Position numbers and translations under genes: made by a program. A DNA stretch of 64,000 bases from CAZCDS01 sp964497585 (GTDB lineage Bacteria > Desulfobacterota > Desulfomonilia > Desulfomonilales > Desulfomonilaceae): contig CAZCDS010000018.1 of NCBI GenBank assembly GCA_964497585.1, forward strand, positions 1-64,000. The letters run 5' to 3'. Below are positions 17,151 through 26,116 of the stretch, piece after piece (position 1 is the stretch's first letter; each line of letters opens with the position of its first letter). The notes under the pieces were generated by a model, which did no database searches, was not told the origin of the DNA, and saw only the letters and a list, made by a program, of their open reading frames with translations.

Positions 17151-17869
17151 CTTTTCGCCCTCTCGACCTGGAGAATAGAGTGAAGATTACCCTGGAGAGC
17201 TGCGCCAGTCAAGACAGCTCCGTTGAGAGGAGTTTCCCCTGGTCTCAAGCCGCAGGTCTGCTCTGGAGTCTGAAAGGGTGCTCTTTTGGCAGGACACCGT
17301 CCCCAGCGCAGGGCGCCATTGCCGGCTTGCGCAGCAGTGCCTCATGAGGCAACCCGAAGATTTGGAAAGGCAATTCTGAACCGGCCAACCAGCCCGAGAG
17401 GTTGCTTCGTTGCTCCCAACGCGCAACGGACGTCAGCCAGTGATTCCCGGCCGGGATACGCGAGGTACCCTTTTCCCTTGACACAGCGCCTTTCGACGGG
17501 TGACCCCTATCTCCGTGGAGCGAAAATTCCGTACAAAATTCCGCACCAAAATTCCGGGTACACCATACTTAATTCCCCTCAGCGCTCCTTTTTCGGCCGG
17601 GCTTCTGCCTCCGCAAGACTCCGCCAAGCTCACTTTGGGTTGGGTCATGAAATCATTGCTCCCAAGGGGTCTGCCGGTTCGTTGATGAGGTGGGAGCAGT
17701 CGAACCTCGCGCGCTCCAGTTGACTCAGGATGAACGCCGTGAGCCTCACGATACCACACTGTGTCCGCTCCCGGCGAGTTCCCGACAGGATGACGTTATG
17801 AGGAAGCCCCGGAGCCTCCAATCGTGCTACGTGACCCACAGGCCCGTCAGAGGGAATTCCACTCCTTGG
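17151..17869. other. Gene-free stretch between trkA and a frameshifted gene
   Basis: About 720 bp. Several open frames occur on both strands but none has a ribosome site or protein-like composition. I see no RNA gene or repeat here. The trkA promoter must lie at the left end, but no good -35/-10 pair is obvious. Confidence 0.4.
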
Positions 17870-18263
17870 TCAAGAATTACGTATGGTGTACCCGAAATTC
17901 ACGGAATTCACGGGTATAGGATTACCCTGCTCGTCAAGTTTCAGATTGCCCTGTGCATCCTTGAGATACCCATCATTTTCGTTGAAGTAGTCAGAAGAGC
18001 CGTTCCCCCAAAGATGATACTCATAGAATGAGTTAACAAAGGTCTCTTTTGCGTATTGCACCAACTCCGGTTTGGGCTTCGGCGGGCAATTTTCACAATC
18101 CTTTTTCAACTTGTATGTCCATGACCACGGGAGCTGGTAAAGATACCTCATGTCCTTCCACGACCAATTTCTCTTCAACCAAGCCGGCTACTCCATGTTT
18201 CACCCTCACTTTCGTCGGCTCCACCAGGTTCTTGGCCATTGCGCCATACTGAAGGACGCCCAT
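17870..18263 (-). pseudogene. Small gene of unknown function broken by a one-base frameshift
   Basis: Two overlapping frames read as one protein if a single base is skipped near 18,140. The first (start ATG at 18,263 or 18,239) gives NLVEPTKVRVKHGVAGLVEE, then HEVSLPAP before drifting to a stop at 18,093. The second continues as WSWTYKLKKDCENCPPKPK and ends SVNFGYTIRNS at 17,870. Joined, about 120-130 residues with a CxxC pair (CENC). The change occurs in the context GCTCCCGTGG. It may be a true inactivation, a sequencing error or programmed shifting. No family recognised. Confidence 0.4.
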
Positions 18264-18315
18264 AGGAGCGTCTGGGCAATGCAGTTAGCATCGTTTCCCT
18301 GGGCCAGTTTCGCTG

Positions 18316-19203
18316 CTATTCGCCCGCTCCGTGCGCCCTCAGCAGTTCCTCGATGGTTCTATCGCCTCTCGCTCGCGCCCTCTTGAGGGCAGACCATCCC
18401 TTCTTATTGATTGCGTTCACGTCAGCGCCGTGTTCGAGAAGCAGCCTCACGATGTGTGAGTCCGTCACTTCCCCTCCGTAGACCGGGCCAAGGGGAGGTC
18501 CCCCAAACAAGAGGGGCAGTAGAGGCTTCAGGCGGTCGTACCAAGGTTTTAGGTGGCAACCTTGCGCAGCCGCAAGCATGAGTGCCGTAGTCCCATCGAT
18601 CGCCTTCACGTTGACGTCAGCTCCTCCATCCACCAGTCGCTTCACAACGTCAAACTTGCGGCCAGATCTGCTGTTGGCTATACCCTCCATAAGCGCGGTC
18701 CTGCCTTTCTTGTTCCTGGCGTCGACATGGGCGCCTTTATCCACGAGAAGCCCGACTACTTCTGGATGCGTGTTCCGTGCCGCGTACATCAAGGCGCTCC
18801 AACCCCCTTTGTTCTGTGCATTGATATTGGAGCCTTTGTCCAAGAGCAATTTCGCTGCTTCCAGATGTCCCTCGTAGGCTGCACTTATGAGTGCTGTCGA
18901 ACCGTAATCGGATCGTGCCGCGACATCCGCCCCGTTCTGCAACAGCACCCGAACAACGTCCACGTGACCTTCTCCGGCTGCCACCATAAGCGGGGTCAAA
19001 CCTTGCCCGCTTCTTGCATTGATTTGCGCGCCTTTTGCCAGAAGATCCTTAACGAGCGACAGATCTCCAAGCTGTGCTGCCCGTGTCAGTTGGTTGTCGA
19101 GCGTAGCCTTGTCGTCGCCACACGAGTGACCCGGGCATAGTACGAGCAGGCCAACTATTGCTACGCACAGCCCTACGAGAACGCGAAGGTGCTGCATTCT
19201 CAT
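18316..19203 (-). CDS. Exported ankyrin-repeat protein
   Basis: 295 residues. Residues 1-30 form a signal peptide (LVGLCVAIVGLLVLCPG). The rest is built of ankyrin repeats of about 33 residues with the usual GxTPLMVAAGEGHVDVVRVLL and NGADVAARS rhythm: roughly six to seven repeats, the sixth interrupted by an insert of about 30 residues (GCHLKPWYDRLKPLLPLLFG). Ankyrin stacks bind proteins; with a signal peptide this acts in the periplasm or outside. The insertion is unusual. It is read toward the frameshifted gene, which could be cotranscribed. Confidence 0.85.
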   Translation of the reverse strand: MRMQHLRVLVGLCVAIVGLLVLCPGHSCGDDKATLDNQLTRAAQLGDLSLVKDLLAKGAQINARSGQGLTPLMVAAGEGHVDVVRVLLQNGADVAARSDYGSTALISAAYEGHLEAAKLLLDKGSNINAQNKGGWSALMYAARNTHPEVVGLLVDKGAHVDARNKKGRTALMEGIANSRSGRKFDVVKRLVDGGADVNVKAIDGTTALMLAAAQGCHLKPWYDRLKPLLPLLFGGPPLGPVYGGEVTDSHIVRLLLEHGADVNAINKKGWSALKRARARGDRTIEELLRAHGAGE

Positions 19204-19905
19204 CGGGACCTCCGGAATTCCGCGTACAGCATACCCAGTTCCCCCCGAGTTCGGGAAATCCGTCGACGTACGACCCTTTTCCTCATGTGGGTCCCTCTTC
19301 CTGGGATGCGTCCGTCTGTCAATGGTCTATCCCCTCTACTGGGAAGTCCCCCTCACGAGGGGCACAAAGAACGCCTCTATTGCCCAGAAGGTTGCGCCTC
19401 AGGCACTCGCCTCTTGACCCCGCATCATGGCACCTCCGGCCACGTGACCCAACGTTGTGTTTGTCAGAAGTACAGTTTGTTCACGACACCCCGGATATGC
19501 GACAGTCGGCCGAGCCCGTTGCCGTCTCCCCTGCACGAGCGCAGCATCTGAAAGGGACCTGAAGGAGAGATCCTGACGAGCGTGACGTGCTCCTGCTCGT
19601 GCCCGCAACGCATCGCTTACCACGAAGCTTAACGGGTAGCACAGCCCTTTTAATCATGTCAAGGCGGGAAACAGGCCGTCTCAAGCATTGCATAGCGAGC
19701 CTGTGATGCTTCGCCGCATTGCCGAAGTTCATTGGTTGGAGCTCCGTGGTCTCCAACATCAGTTGCGGTCGAATGGAAGGCTGCAGATGAGGCTCTCCTT
19801 ATAAAAGAGCGACACCTCCGCCACGCCGAAACCGGACCCGAACTCGCGAAATTCCGCGGGAAGTTCTGTTGACAACCCGCCTAATATGCTGGTAATATTC
19901 GGACA
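19204..19905. other. Gene-free stretch between divergent genes
   Basis: About 700 bp between the divergently transcribed ankyrin and hydrolase genes. No convincing coding frame, RNA gene or repeat is seen. Promoters for both neighbours are expected here but I could not identify a clear pair. Confidence 0.4.
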
Positions 19906-20907
19906 ATGGGGAGGGAAATCCCGTGCGGAGGGATTTTCGGCCCCATGGTGTCTCTTCTCCGACCCTTCCAAGGCGCAGCACGCCGGTTTCACGCGGCAAG
20001 AATTTTCTCAATGGTTTTCCTGGCATGCCTGGGTACCATGATGTCGTGTTCCTGTACGCTGCTGGCTCATTCACCCCGCCTGAAGAAGCAAATCACCATT
20101 CCGGTTCTGAATCGAGGCAGGGGTCTCATCGTCTCCCCGAGCGGGCGAGTCCCCTATCAGAGGTGGAGAATCCCTTCATGGGGTAATGATCTTAGATACG
20201 TGTGGCTCGTCGGGTACCACGATTTTCGTAGATCCAACCGGGTGGAACTGATTCTGTACTTCCACGGAATGCACTCGAAGGACTATTTCCGCTCGTTCAG
20301 GACCGAGTTGGAGGAGCTTGCTATCAAAAGGCCTTCCCGACCCTTTATTTTCGCTGGTTTCGTTGACACTCCCTTCGCCGGGTCGAGGTCGAGGTCCAAG
20401 AAGCGGTGGAGGCTGCTGGCGCCCCATATAGGAGACAGACCCGATCGCCTGTTCCGGAGCATCAACGACATCTATTCCGCTTTCCGAAGGAGCTTTCCCC
20501 ACATCAGAAAGAGCAGGACAAGACTTACCTTGGCGGGCTTCTCGGGAGGAGGCCGAGTCTTGAACTCCGTCGGCACCTGGCTGGCTCACTGCCCAAGGAC
20601 CGATCCCTACGCCAGCGTCTTTCGGTCGAGGCTGAGCAAGATGGTCTATTTTGACTGCTGGTTCGATCCATCGATAGTAGAGACCGTGCCAACCCTGCTG
20701 GCGAACAGTCCCCGGATGAAGATCGTGGGGACGGTTCACATGAAGAAGCCGCTTAAACATGCGGCCGTCCTCGCGGGGAAATTCAAGATGAAACGGAGGA
20801 AAAGACGCGACGAATTGATCGGCGCCGGAGGACGACTCATAATTTTCAGAGACAAGTCCCATTGGCGAGCCATGATTGACCGCCTGACAGAAGCCCTGGG
20901 AGGCTGA
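19906..20907 (+). CDS. Exported alpha/beta-hydrolase-like protein
   Basis: 333 residues. A hydrophobic segment at about 33-54 (IFSMVFLACLGTMMSCSC) is a signal or lipoprotein-like sequence, so the true start may be one of the later Met codons (14, 36). The body shows an alpha/beta-hydrolase outline: LILYFHG with the oxyanion-type HG at 120-121, the nucleophile elbow GFSGGG with Ser213, an Asp in VYFDCWFD and a late His in DKSHW (about 319). It is very basic (long RSRSKKR and KMKRRKRRD runs). The substrate is unknown. FolC follows about 120 bp downstream with its own promoter. Confidence 0.65.
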   Translation: MGREIPCGGIFGPMVSLLRPFQGAARRFHAARIFSMVFLACLGTMMSCSCTLLAHSPRLKKQITIPVLNRGRGLIVSPSGRVPYQRWRIPSWGNDLRYVWLVGYHDFRRSNRVELILYFHGMHSKDYFRSFRTELEELAIKRPSRPFIFAGFVDTPFAGSRSRSKKRWRLLAPHIGDRPDRLFRSINDIYSAFRRSFPHIRKSRTRLTLAGFSGGGRVLNSVGTWLAHCPRTDPYASVFRSRLSKMVYFDCWFDPSIVETVPTLLANSPRMKIVGTVHMKKPLKHAAVLAGKFKMKRRKRRDELIGAGGRLIIFRDKSHWRAMIDRLTEALGG

Positions 20908-20964
20908 TTCCTCATCGTCGTACGACATGCTTAATAAACACGGATAGTTAAGAACCACCGCGGC

Positions 20965-20993
20965 TTGACTGAGCGTTGGGGCCGTGATATATG
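20965..20993 (+). promoter_or_regulatory. Candidate sigma70 promoter of folC
   Basis: TTGACT (20,965-20,970) and TATATG (20,988-20,993) with a 17-bp spacer lie 37 bp upstream of the folC ATG at 21,031. Confidence 0.5.
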
Positions 20994-21030
20994 GTTGAGC
21001 CGCAAAAACCAGTTTATCCAGGATCTATGC

Positions 21031-22329
21031 ATGTCCACTCCAGCCGCCGAAAATGCCGCTGATCAATACGAGCGGACCTACGCCTTCCTCAGCAGTCTGG
21101 AACGGTTCGGCATACTATTCGGACTCGATAACATCCGAGATCTCCTGAACAAACTTGGTAACCCCCAGCGGTTATTCCCGGTTGTCCACGTGGGAGGAAG
21201 TAACGGCAAAGGATCCACCGCGTCCGTGATCTGTGGGATTCTCTCAGCAGCGGGCTATCGGCCTGCCCTGTACACGTCGCCTCACCTCAATGATTTCAGG
21301 GAGCGCATCAGGATAAACGGCGCCATGGTGTCGCGGGAAGAAGTCATCGAGTCAACCAGGAAAATCCGACAACTCTACAATCCTGAGCGCACGACCTTTT
21401 TCGAGTTCACCACCGCGGTAGCCTTCGATTGCATCGGGCGGGCGAGACCGGACATAGCGGTCATAGAAGTCGGCCTCGGGGGACGCCTCGACGCCACGAA
21501 CGTCGTGGATCCTCTGGTCACCGTAATCACGGACATATCGAGGGAGCACGAGGATTACCTGGGCGCGGGCATCGAATCCGTCGCACGCGAGAAGGCCGGA
21601 ATTATCAAGCAAGGCGTTCCGCTCATATCGGGGGCCACAAGAAAGGCCGCCCGCGAGGTCATCCACGAAGCGGCCCGGAAGACAGGGGCCCCGATCAAGC
21701 AGTTCGGGCGCGATTTTGCGGGAGTTCGTTCGTCTGGGGAAATGTTCACGTACCGTTCGGACGGGATGGTGCTCGAGGATCTCACACTCTCCATGGCCGG
21801 CGGGCACCAGGCCAAGAACGCGGCCATGGCGTGCGCTGTCGTCGAGGCGCTCACCGCTCGCGGGTTCGAGGTACCGGAGAAGGCTTTTCGCGATGGTGTC
21901 CAGCGAACACGGTTTCCGGGAAGATTCGAGCTTGTCGGAAGATCTCCGGACGTCGTCATCGACGGAGCCCATACCCCCGAGAGCATGAGACTTCTCAAGA
22001 ACGCAATTCGAATCCGATATCCGGGGGTTCGGCCTTTTGTGCTGGCGGGGATGCTGCGTGAGAAGCGTTGGCAGGAGATGGCCCGGATTCTGGCTCCAAT
22101 AGCGAGAGAAGTGATGTGCGTGCCGCCCCAGGGGGACCGAGCACTTCAGCCGGAAGAACTTGCTACCTATGTAAGCGGGTTCGGAGTCCCGACGAGCGCG
22201 TCCGAGAGCATCACCGACGGATTTCAAATTCTATTGCAAAAGGCAGGCAAGCATGATCTGATCTTGGCCGCGGGATCGCTTTACATGATCGGTCCGGTTC
22301 GCCGGGCCTGCGGTCTCTCGGACAGTTGA
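21031..22329 (+). CDS. folC: Dihydrofolate synthase / folylpolyglutamate synthase
   Basis: 432 residues of the Mur ligase-like family. The P-loop HVGGSNGKGST lies at 53-63; YTSPHLNDFRERI, the substrate loop, follows; then FFEFTTAVAFD, VIEVGLGGRLDATNVV and TDISREHEDYLG, and the C-terminal domain opens with FPGRFELVGRSPDVVIDGAHTPES. It adds glutamate to dihydropteroate and folates with ATP in the cytoplasm. I choose ATG 21,031 (MSTPAAENAA) because AGGAT precedes it; the longer frame to 20,965 would include the promoter. Confidence 0.93.
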   Translation: MSTPAAENAADQYERTYAFLSSLERFGILFGLDNIRDLLNKLGNPQRLFPVVHVGGSNGKGSTASVICGILSAAGYRPALYTSPHLNDFRERIRINGAMVSREEVIESTRKIRQLYNPERTTFFEFTTAVAFDCIGRARPDIAVIEVGLGGRLDATNVVDPLVTVITDISREHEDYLGAGIESVAREKAGIIKQGVPLISGATRKAAREVIHEAARKTGAPIKQFGRDFAGVRSSGEMFTYRSDGMVLEDLTLSMAGGHQAKNAAMACAVVEALTARGFEVPEKAFRDGVQRTRFPGRFELVGRSPDVVIDGAHTPESMRLLKNAIRIRYPGVRPFVLAGMLREKRWQEMARILAPIAREVMCVPPQGDRALQPEELATYVSGFGVPTSASESITDGFQILLQKAGKHDLILAAGSLYMIGPVRRACGLSDS

Positions 22330-22461
22330 CGGAGCGGTGGCATCCGAATCGCTCTCCGCGTCAGTAGACAGGTAGCCCGGTACGAAGAGCGGCGGAACGA
22401 TTCGAGCCCATCGGTGGAATAGAGGAAAGAATGACCACCGCCGGCTTGCCGTAAGCGCAAC

Positions 22462-24801
22462 ATGGGAGAATGCGGCGTACATAATCGGAGACCACCTGTG
22501 ATCAGGGAACGTGCAAAAAAGAAACCCCACCGCATTGCAGCCGGGTTGCCGGTACTGCTGATCCTCCACCTCGTAGTGATTATTCTTGTGGTGGCGGTGT
22601 CCGGTACGTTATGTGCTCAGCCGACTCCAGTGCCCGAGAAGGGCCTAGTTTCGAAAAAGAAGTCGGGAATCCTGCCCACGGACATCCCGATCGAGATGTC
22701 CGCGGAAAAGCTCAACTTCAATTACGACAAAGGCACGTACATTGCCCGGGGAAACGTGACATTGAGGCAGGGCAACCTGCATTTGAGTACGGACAACCTG
22801 CGTTACGATCTGAAGACGGGCAAACTGACCGCCCGCGGGAAGGTCATAGCCAGGACCGACAGCGGAGTGGTGGAGGCTAACGAGTTTTCCGTTGTGCTTC
22901 CCCAGGCTACGGGAGTCCTTGTCAACGGAAAGCTGTTTCTCAGCAGAGAGAACATCTATCTTACGGGCAAACGACTTGAAAAGATAGGGGACTCCTCCTA
23001 CCGAATCCATCAAGGCAGCTTCACGACGTGCATGGGCGCCACGCCGGACTGGAGAATTACCGGAAGAGATCTCGACGTCACCCTGGAAGGCTACGGAGTT
23101 CTCAAACACGGCTTCTTCTACATCAAAGACATTCCGGTGTTCTACCTCCCTTGGCTCATTTATCCGGCTAAGCGTACGCGTCAGAGTGGCCTGCTTATGC
23201 CAAACATGTCCAACAGCACGCTGAGAGGATTTGATTTTAGGATTCCGTTGTTCGTTGCTCTGTCGCCGAGCGCCGACATCACGATTGTCCCGAGGATCTG
23301 TACAAAGCGGGCGGCCCAGGCCTCGGTGGAGTTCCGGTACATCCCGGATGAGGATCTCCGGGGCAGGTTCTACGGGGAATACACGTACGATTGGAAGTAC
23401 GCACCGGAAGACCATCCCAAGCCAAATCGGTACTACTTGAATTTGCACCACATGCAGGACATTGCAGGACTCGTCAAATTTAAGGCCAACGGAACCCTGG
23501 TTTCAGACCGGGATTACTTCGAGCTATGGGGGAGCCGTTTCGATCGCCGCAAGAGAGTGAGGTACCTGGAATCGAACGCAGTGCTCTATAGGCAGTGGAA
23601 CAATGTACTGTTTCAGGCGGAAGCCCGTCATTTTGATAATCTGGACGTCCCTGACAACGCGGTAACGGTACAGAACCTACCGATCGTGACAGGAACCCTG
23701 TTCAACCAACAAGTTCCGTACACTCCCTTCTATTTCAACTCGGACCTTGTGTACAATCACTTCTACGCTCCTCTCATGCACGATGGATGGTTGGGAAGCC
23801 GCCTCCAAACGGACGCCCGCTTGAGCCTCCCTATTTCGTTCGGCCGCTACCTCAAAATGCAACCTTCCGTGACCTACCTGGGCAAGGCTTACGCGGCCAA
23901 CTACTACGAGAAAGGCCGGAGCGCCCTCTCTTTCTACGGCATCAGGAGCGACCTTTACCAGCTTGACGGCGAGGTGTTTACCGACCTTTATTCCGTGTTT
24001 GACGGGCCGTATCTAGGGTTTCAGCGACTCAAGCACACAATCAGACCTCGGCTGTCCTGGCAATACCGACCGCCGACGCACCAGGAAGACTTCCCCTACT
24101 TCGACGAGACCGATCGCGTGGACAGTGTCAGCATGGTCACGGCGGAGCTTCGCCAAACGCTGACCGGCCGGCTCGGTTACCGGCAGTACCTCGATTTCGT
24201 AACCCTCCGGATTTCTCAGGGTTACGATCTCAACCGTCTTTCTGAGCTAGGTAAGGAATCCTCAAGTGAGCGCGAAGATTGGCTCAAAGGCTGGACCAAC
24301 ACGCACGCGGAATTTTCTCTGAGGCCACACCAGCTCCTGGATTTTATCGGGCAGACCGAGTACGATCCTGTGGCGAACAGGGTCCGCAAGTATAGTTTCA
24401 GCGTCGGACTGATGGACCACCGAGGTGACATGGTTAGAGTATTCCACTCATTCGCGGAGGGGGACAAGCGGCAAGACCTGAATCGTCAGACGAATCTCAA
24501 TGTCCAGTTGAAGCTCGCTTCCGCCCTGGACTGCTTTTTTGAAAACCAATATACCCACCAGTTTGATTTCTCCTATTTCACCAGTTTCGGGCTTGTGTAC
24601 CATCCTCAGTGCTGGAGCATCGAATTGAAATACTCGGAGTCACGGGCACAGGACCCGGCAACTCTGAAAATCAAAGAACCGGATCAGACGGTCTTTATGA
24701 CCATCTCGCTTTACGGACTGGGCCAAGTCTACCGAATGACCCGTGACTGGGGTGAATTCCTCAGTGCGCCGCTGGGGTCTATCGAAACCGCTCCCGAATG
24801 A
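22462..24801 (+). CDS. lptD: LPS-assembly protein LptD
   Basis: Up to 779 residues. An N-terminal membrane/signal segment (LPVLLILHLVVIILVVAVSG) is followed by an OstA-like jellyroll domain (IEMSAEKLNFNYDKGTYIARG, LRYDLKTGKLTARGKV) and then the large beta-barrel domain (YFYIKDIPVFYLPWLIYP, FRIPLFVALSPSADIT through a C-terminus of alternating aromatic strands). LptD inserts lipopolysaccharide into the outer leaflet of the outer membrane. A GTG at 22,498 (VIRERAKKK) is an alternative start that gives a cleaner signal peptide. The cysteine pattern is sparse compared with E. coli. It shows the organism makes an LPS-type outer membrane. Confidence 0.9.
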   Translation: MGECGVHNRRPPVIRERAKKKPHRIAAGLPVLLILHLVVIILVVAVSGTLCAQPTPVPEKGLVSKKKSGILPTDIPIEMSAEKLNFNYDKGTYIARGNVTLRQGNLHLSTDNLRYDLKTGKLTARGKVIARTDSGVVEANEFSVVLPQATGVLVNGKLFLSRENIYLTGKRLEKIGDSSYRIHQGSFTTCMGATPDWRITGRDLDVTLEGYGVLKHGFFYIKDIPVFYLPWLIYPAKRTRQSGLLMPNMSNSTLRGFDFRIPLFVALSPSADITIVPRICTKRAAQASVEFRYIPDEDLRGRFYGEYTYDWKYAPEDHPKPNRYYLNLHHMQDIAGLVKFKANGTLVSDRDYFELWGSRFDRRKRVRYLESNAVLYRQWNNVLFQAEARHFDNLDVPDNAVTVQNLPIVTGTLFNQQVPYTPFYFNSDLVYNHFYAPLMHDGWLGSRLQTDARLSLPISFGRYLKMQPSVTYLGKAYAANYYEKGRSALSFYGIRSDLYQLDGEVFTDLYSVFDGPYLGFQRLKHTIRPRLSWQYRPPTHQEDFPYFDETDRVDSVSMVTAELRQTLTGRLGYRQYLDFVTLRISQGYDLNRLSELGKESSSEREDWLKGWTNTHAEFSLRPHQLLDFIGQTEYDPVANRVRKYSFSVGLMDHRGDMVRVFHSFAEGDKRQDLNRQTNLNVQLKLASALDCFFENQYTHQFDFSYFTSFGLVYHPQCWSIELKYSESRAQDPATLKIKEPDQTVFMTISLYGLGQVYRMTRDWGEFLSAPLGSIETAPE

Positions 24802-24968
24802 TCGGGAAGCCGTTGTGTGAACGGAGCGCGGCCTGATACCATTTCGCAAGAAAATCGTCATTTCGTGGGCCCACCACGAGAGCACTGGCCACTCCTCGGC
24901 GAGGTCTGTGGCGCCCCCAAGCTTCTCGCCAGCTTGCGTGATGCCCTTGGGCAGTAACGCAAGACGGC

Positions 24969-25973
24969 CTATCTTCCGGGTAATCCTTTGAGCGGGAACC
25001 GAGGTCGGGGGAACTCCGGGGCAAGCGCGTCACGCGCGGTGTCGAGTTCCTGGCCGGGCTGTGGGGACGTTTCCTGAAACCCCTCCTCAATCGAACCGAG
25101 GTCTTCGCGGTCCTGTTGGCCTGGGAATTTGATGGATTTCTCCTTCACCGCAGCCACGGTCACACCTTCCGGACTTACGACCTCGAACTCGGCCGTAAAC
25201 CCGCTGCGCCTCATGGCAGACTGAATTCCGGAAATATACCGGACCTGCTCTTCACGAGATAACTGGCCCCATCGAGGCCCCGTCGTAAAGACGTAGTAGT
25301 CTTCGTCCACTTGAGAAAAGAACCCCTGAGCGATCAGCCTTTGGATACGGCTTTTCAGAACTTGTTGGCTGGCCGCGTTTGCCATATCTCTGGCGGCTTC
25401 CAAGGGCGATTTTCCTCTGGGAGTCTCTTTACGAATAGCCTGGATTCTTTTGTCGATCCGGGATTCAGTGGCAGGGAGCATGAAATCCTTGAGGAAAAAG
25501 AAGAGGATTACGGCCACAGGAATTGCGAGAAGACACCCGAGCACCACAGGCGGAATCCTTTCGCTCAGCGTCTTTTTCCGTTCCGCCTCTTCCCAGCGTT
25601 CCTGACCTGGCAGGACATGACCGCACTCCGGACATATCAGGGCCCTCTCACTCACGGTGGCTCCGCACTGAGGGCACTGAGTCAGGTTCACGCCGACAAT
25701 TCCCGCACCCGATCCTGCAGGCTGCAGTTCGCCCGACGGATCGGCTATCGGTCCGGAGTATGACCCGACGTCGTCTTCGAAGGTAGGCAGCGGCGCGGAT
25801 TCCAACACGACTTCCGAAGGGTCGAGAAGCTCTTTTTTTACCAACAGGGAAAGGAGCTTATCCAGGGCTTTGGGGTCCAGACCGTGGTTTTCCATGAGCT
25901 GGCCGCGGTCCATGCCCGAACGCAAGTCGTTAAGGAAGGTCTTCACGTTTACTCGAAGCTTTTTTCCCGCCAT
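24969..25973 (-). CDS. Zinc-ribbon membrane protein with DLRSGM helical domain
   Basis: 334 residues. Residues 1-50 carry a helical domain (VKTFLNDLRSGMDRGQLMEN, then LLSLLVKKELL) that also occurs twice in the protein at 40,250-41,323. Next come a zinc ribbon (CPQCGATV and CPECGHVL), a transmembrane segment (IPPVVLGCLLAIPVAVILFFF), a helical region and a C-terminal extension rich in Glu/Gln/Pro. The ribbon sits on the N-terminal, probably cytoplasmic, side. Function unknown. ATG 25,973 is chosen because MAGKKLRVN matches the paralogous N-terminus; a GTG at 25,988 is the alternative. Convergent with lptD. Confidence 0.7.
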   Translation of the reverse strand: MAGKKLRVNVKTFLNDLRSGMDRGQLMENHGLDPKALDKLLSLLVKKELLDPSEVVLESAPLPTFEDDVGSYSGPIADPSGELQPAGSGAGIVGVNLTQCPQCGATVSERALICPECGHVLPGQERWEEAERKKTLSERIPPVVLGCLLAIPVAVILFFFLKDFMLPATESRIDKRIQAIRKETPRGKSPLEAARDMANAASQQVLKSRIQRLIAQGFFSQVDEDYYVFTTGPRWGQLSREEQVRYISGIQSAMRRSGFTAEFEVVSPEGVTVAAVKEKSIKFPGQQDREDLGSIEEGFQETSPQPGQELDTARDALAPEFPRPRFPLKGLPGR

Positions 25974-26116
25974 ACCTGACAACCGCACTGCGCCTCGTCA
26001 ATTGAGCCGCCGTTTTCGGACCCGTGCGCGAAGGCACTCGCGCACAGTTGGTGCGAGCCTTCTGTGCATGGTTCCCGGTTTGTCGCTCTTTCAGGGAAGG
26101 GTGGTCCGGCTTTCCC

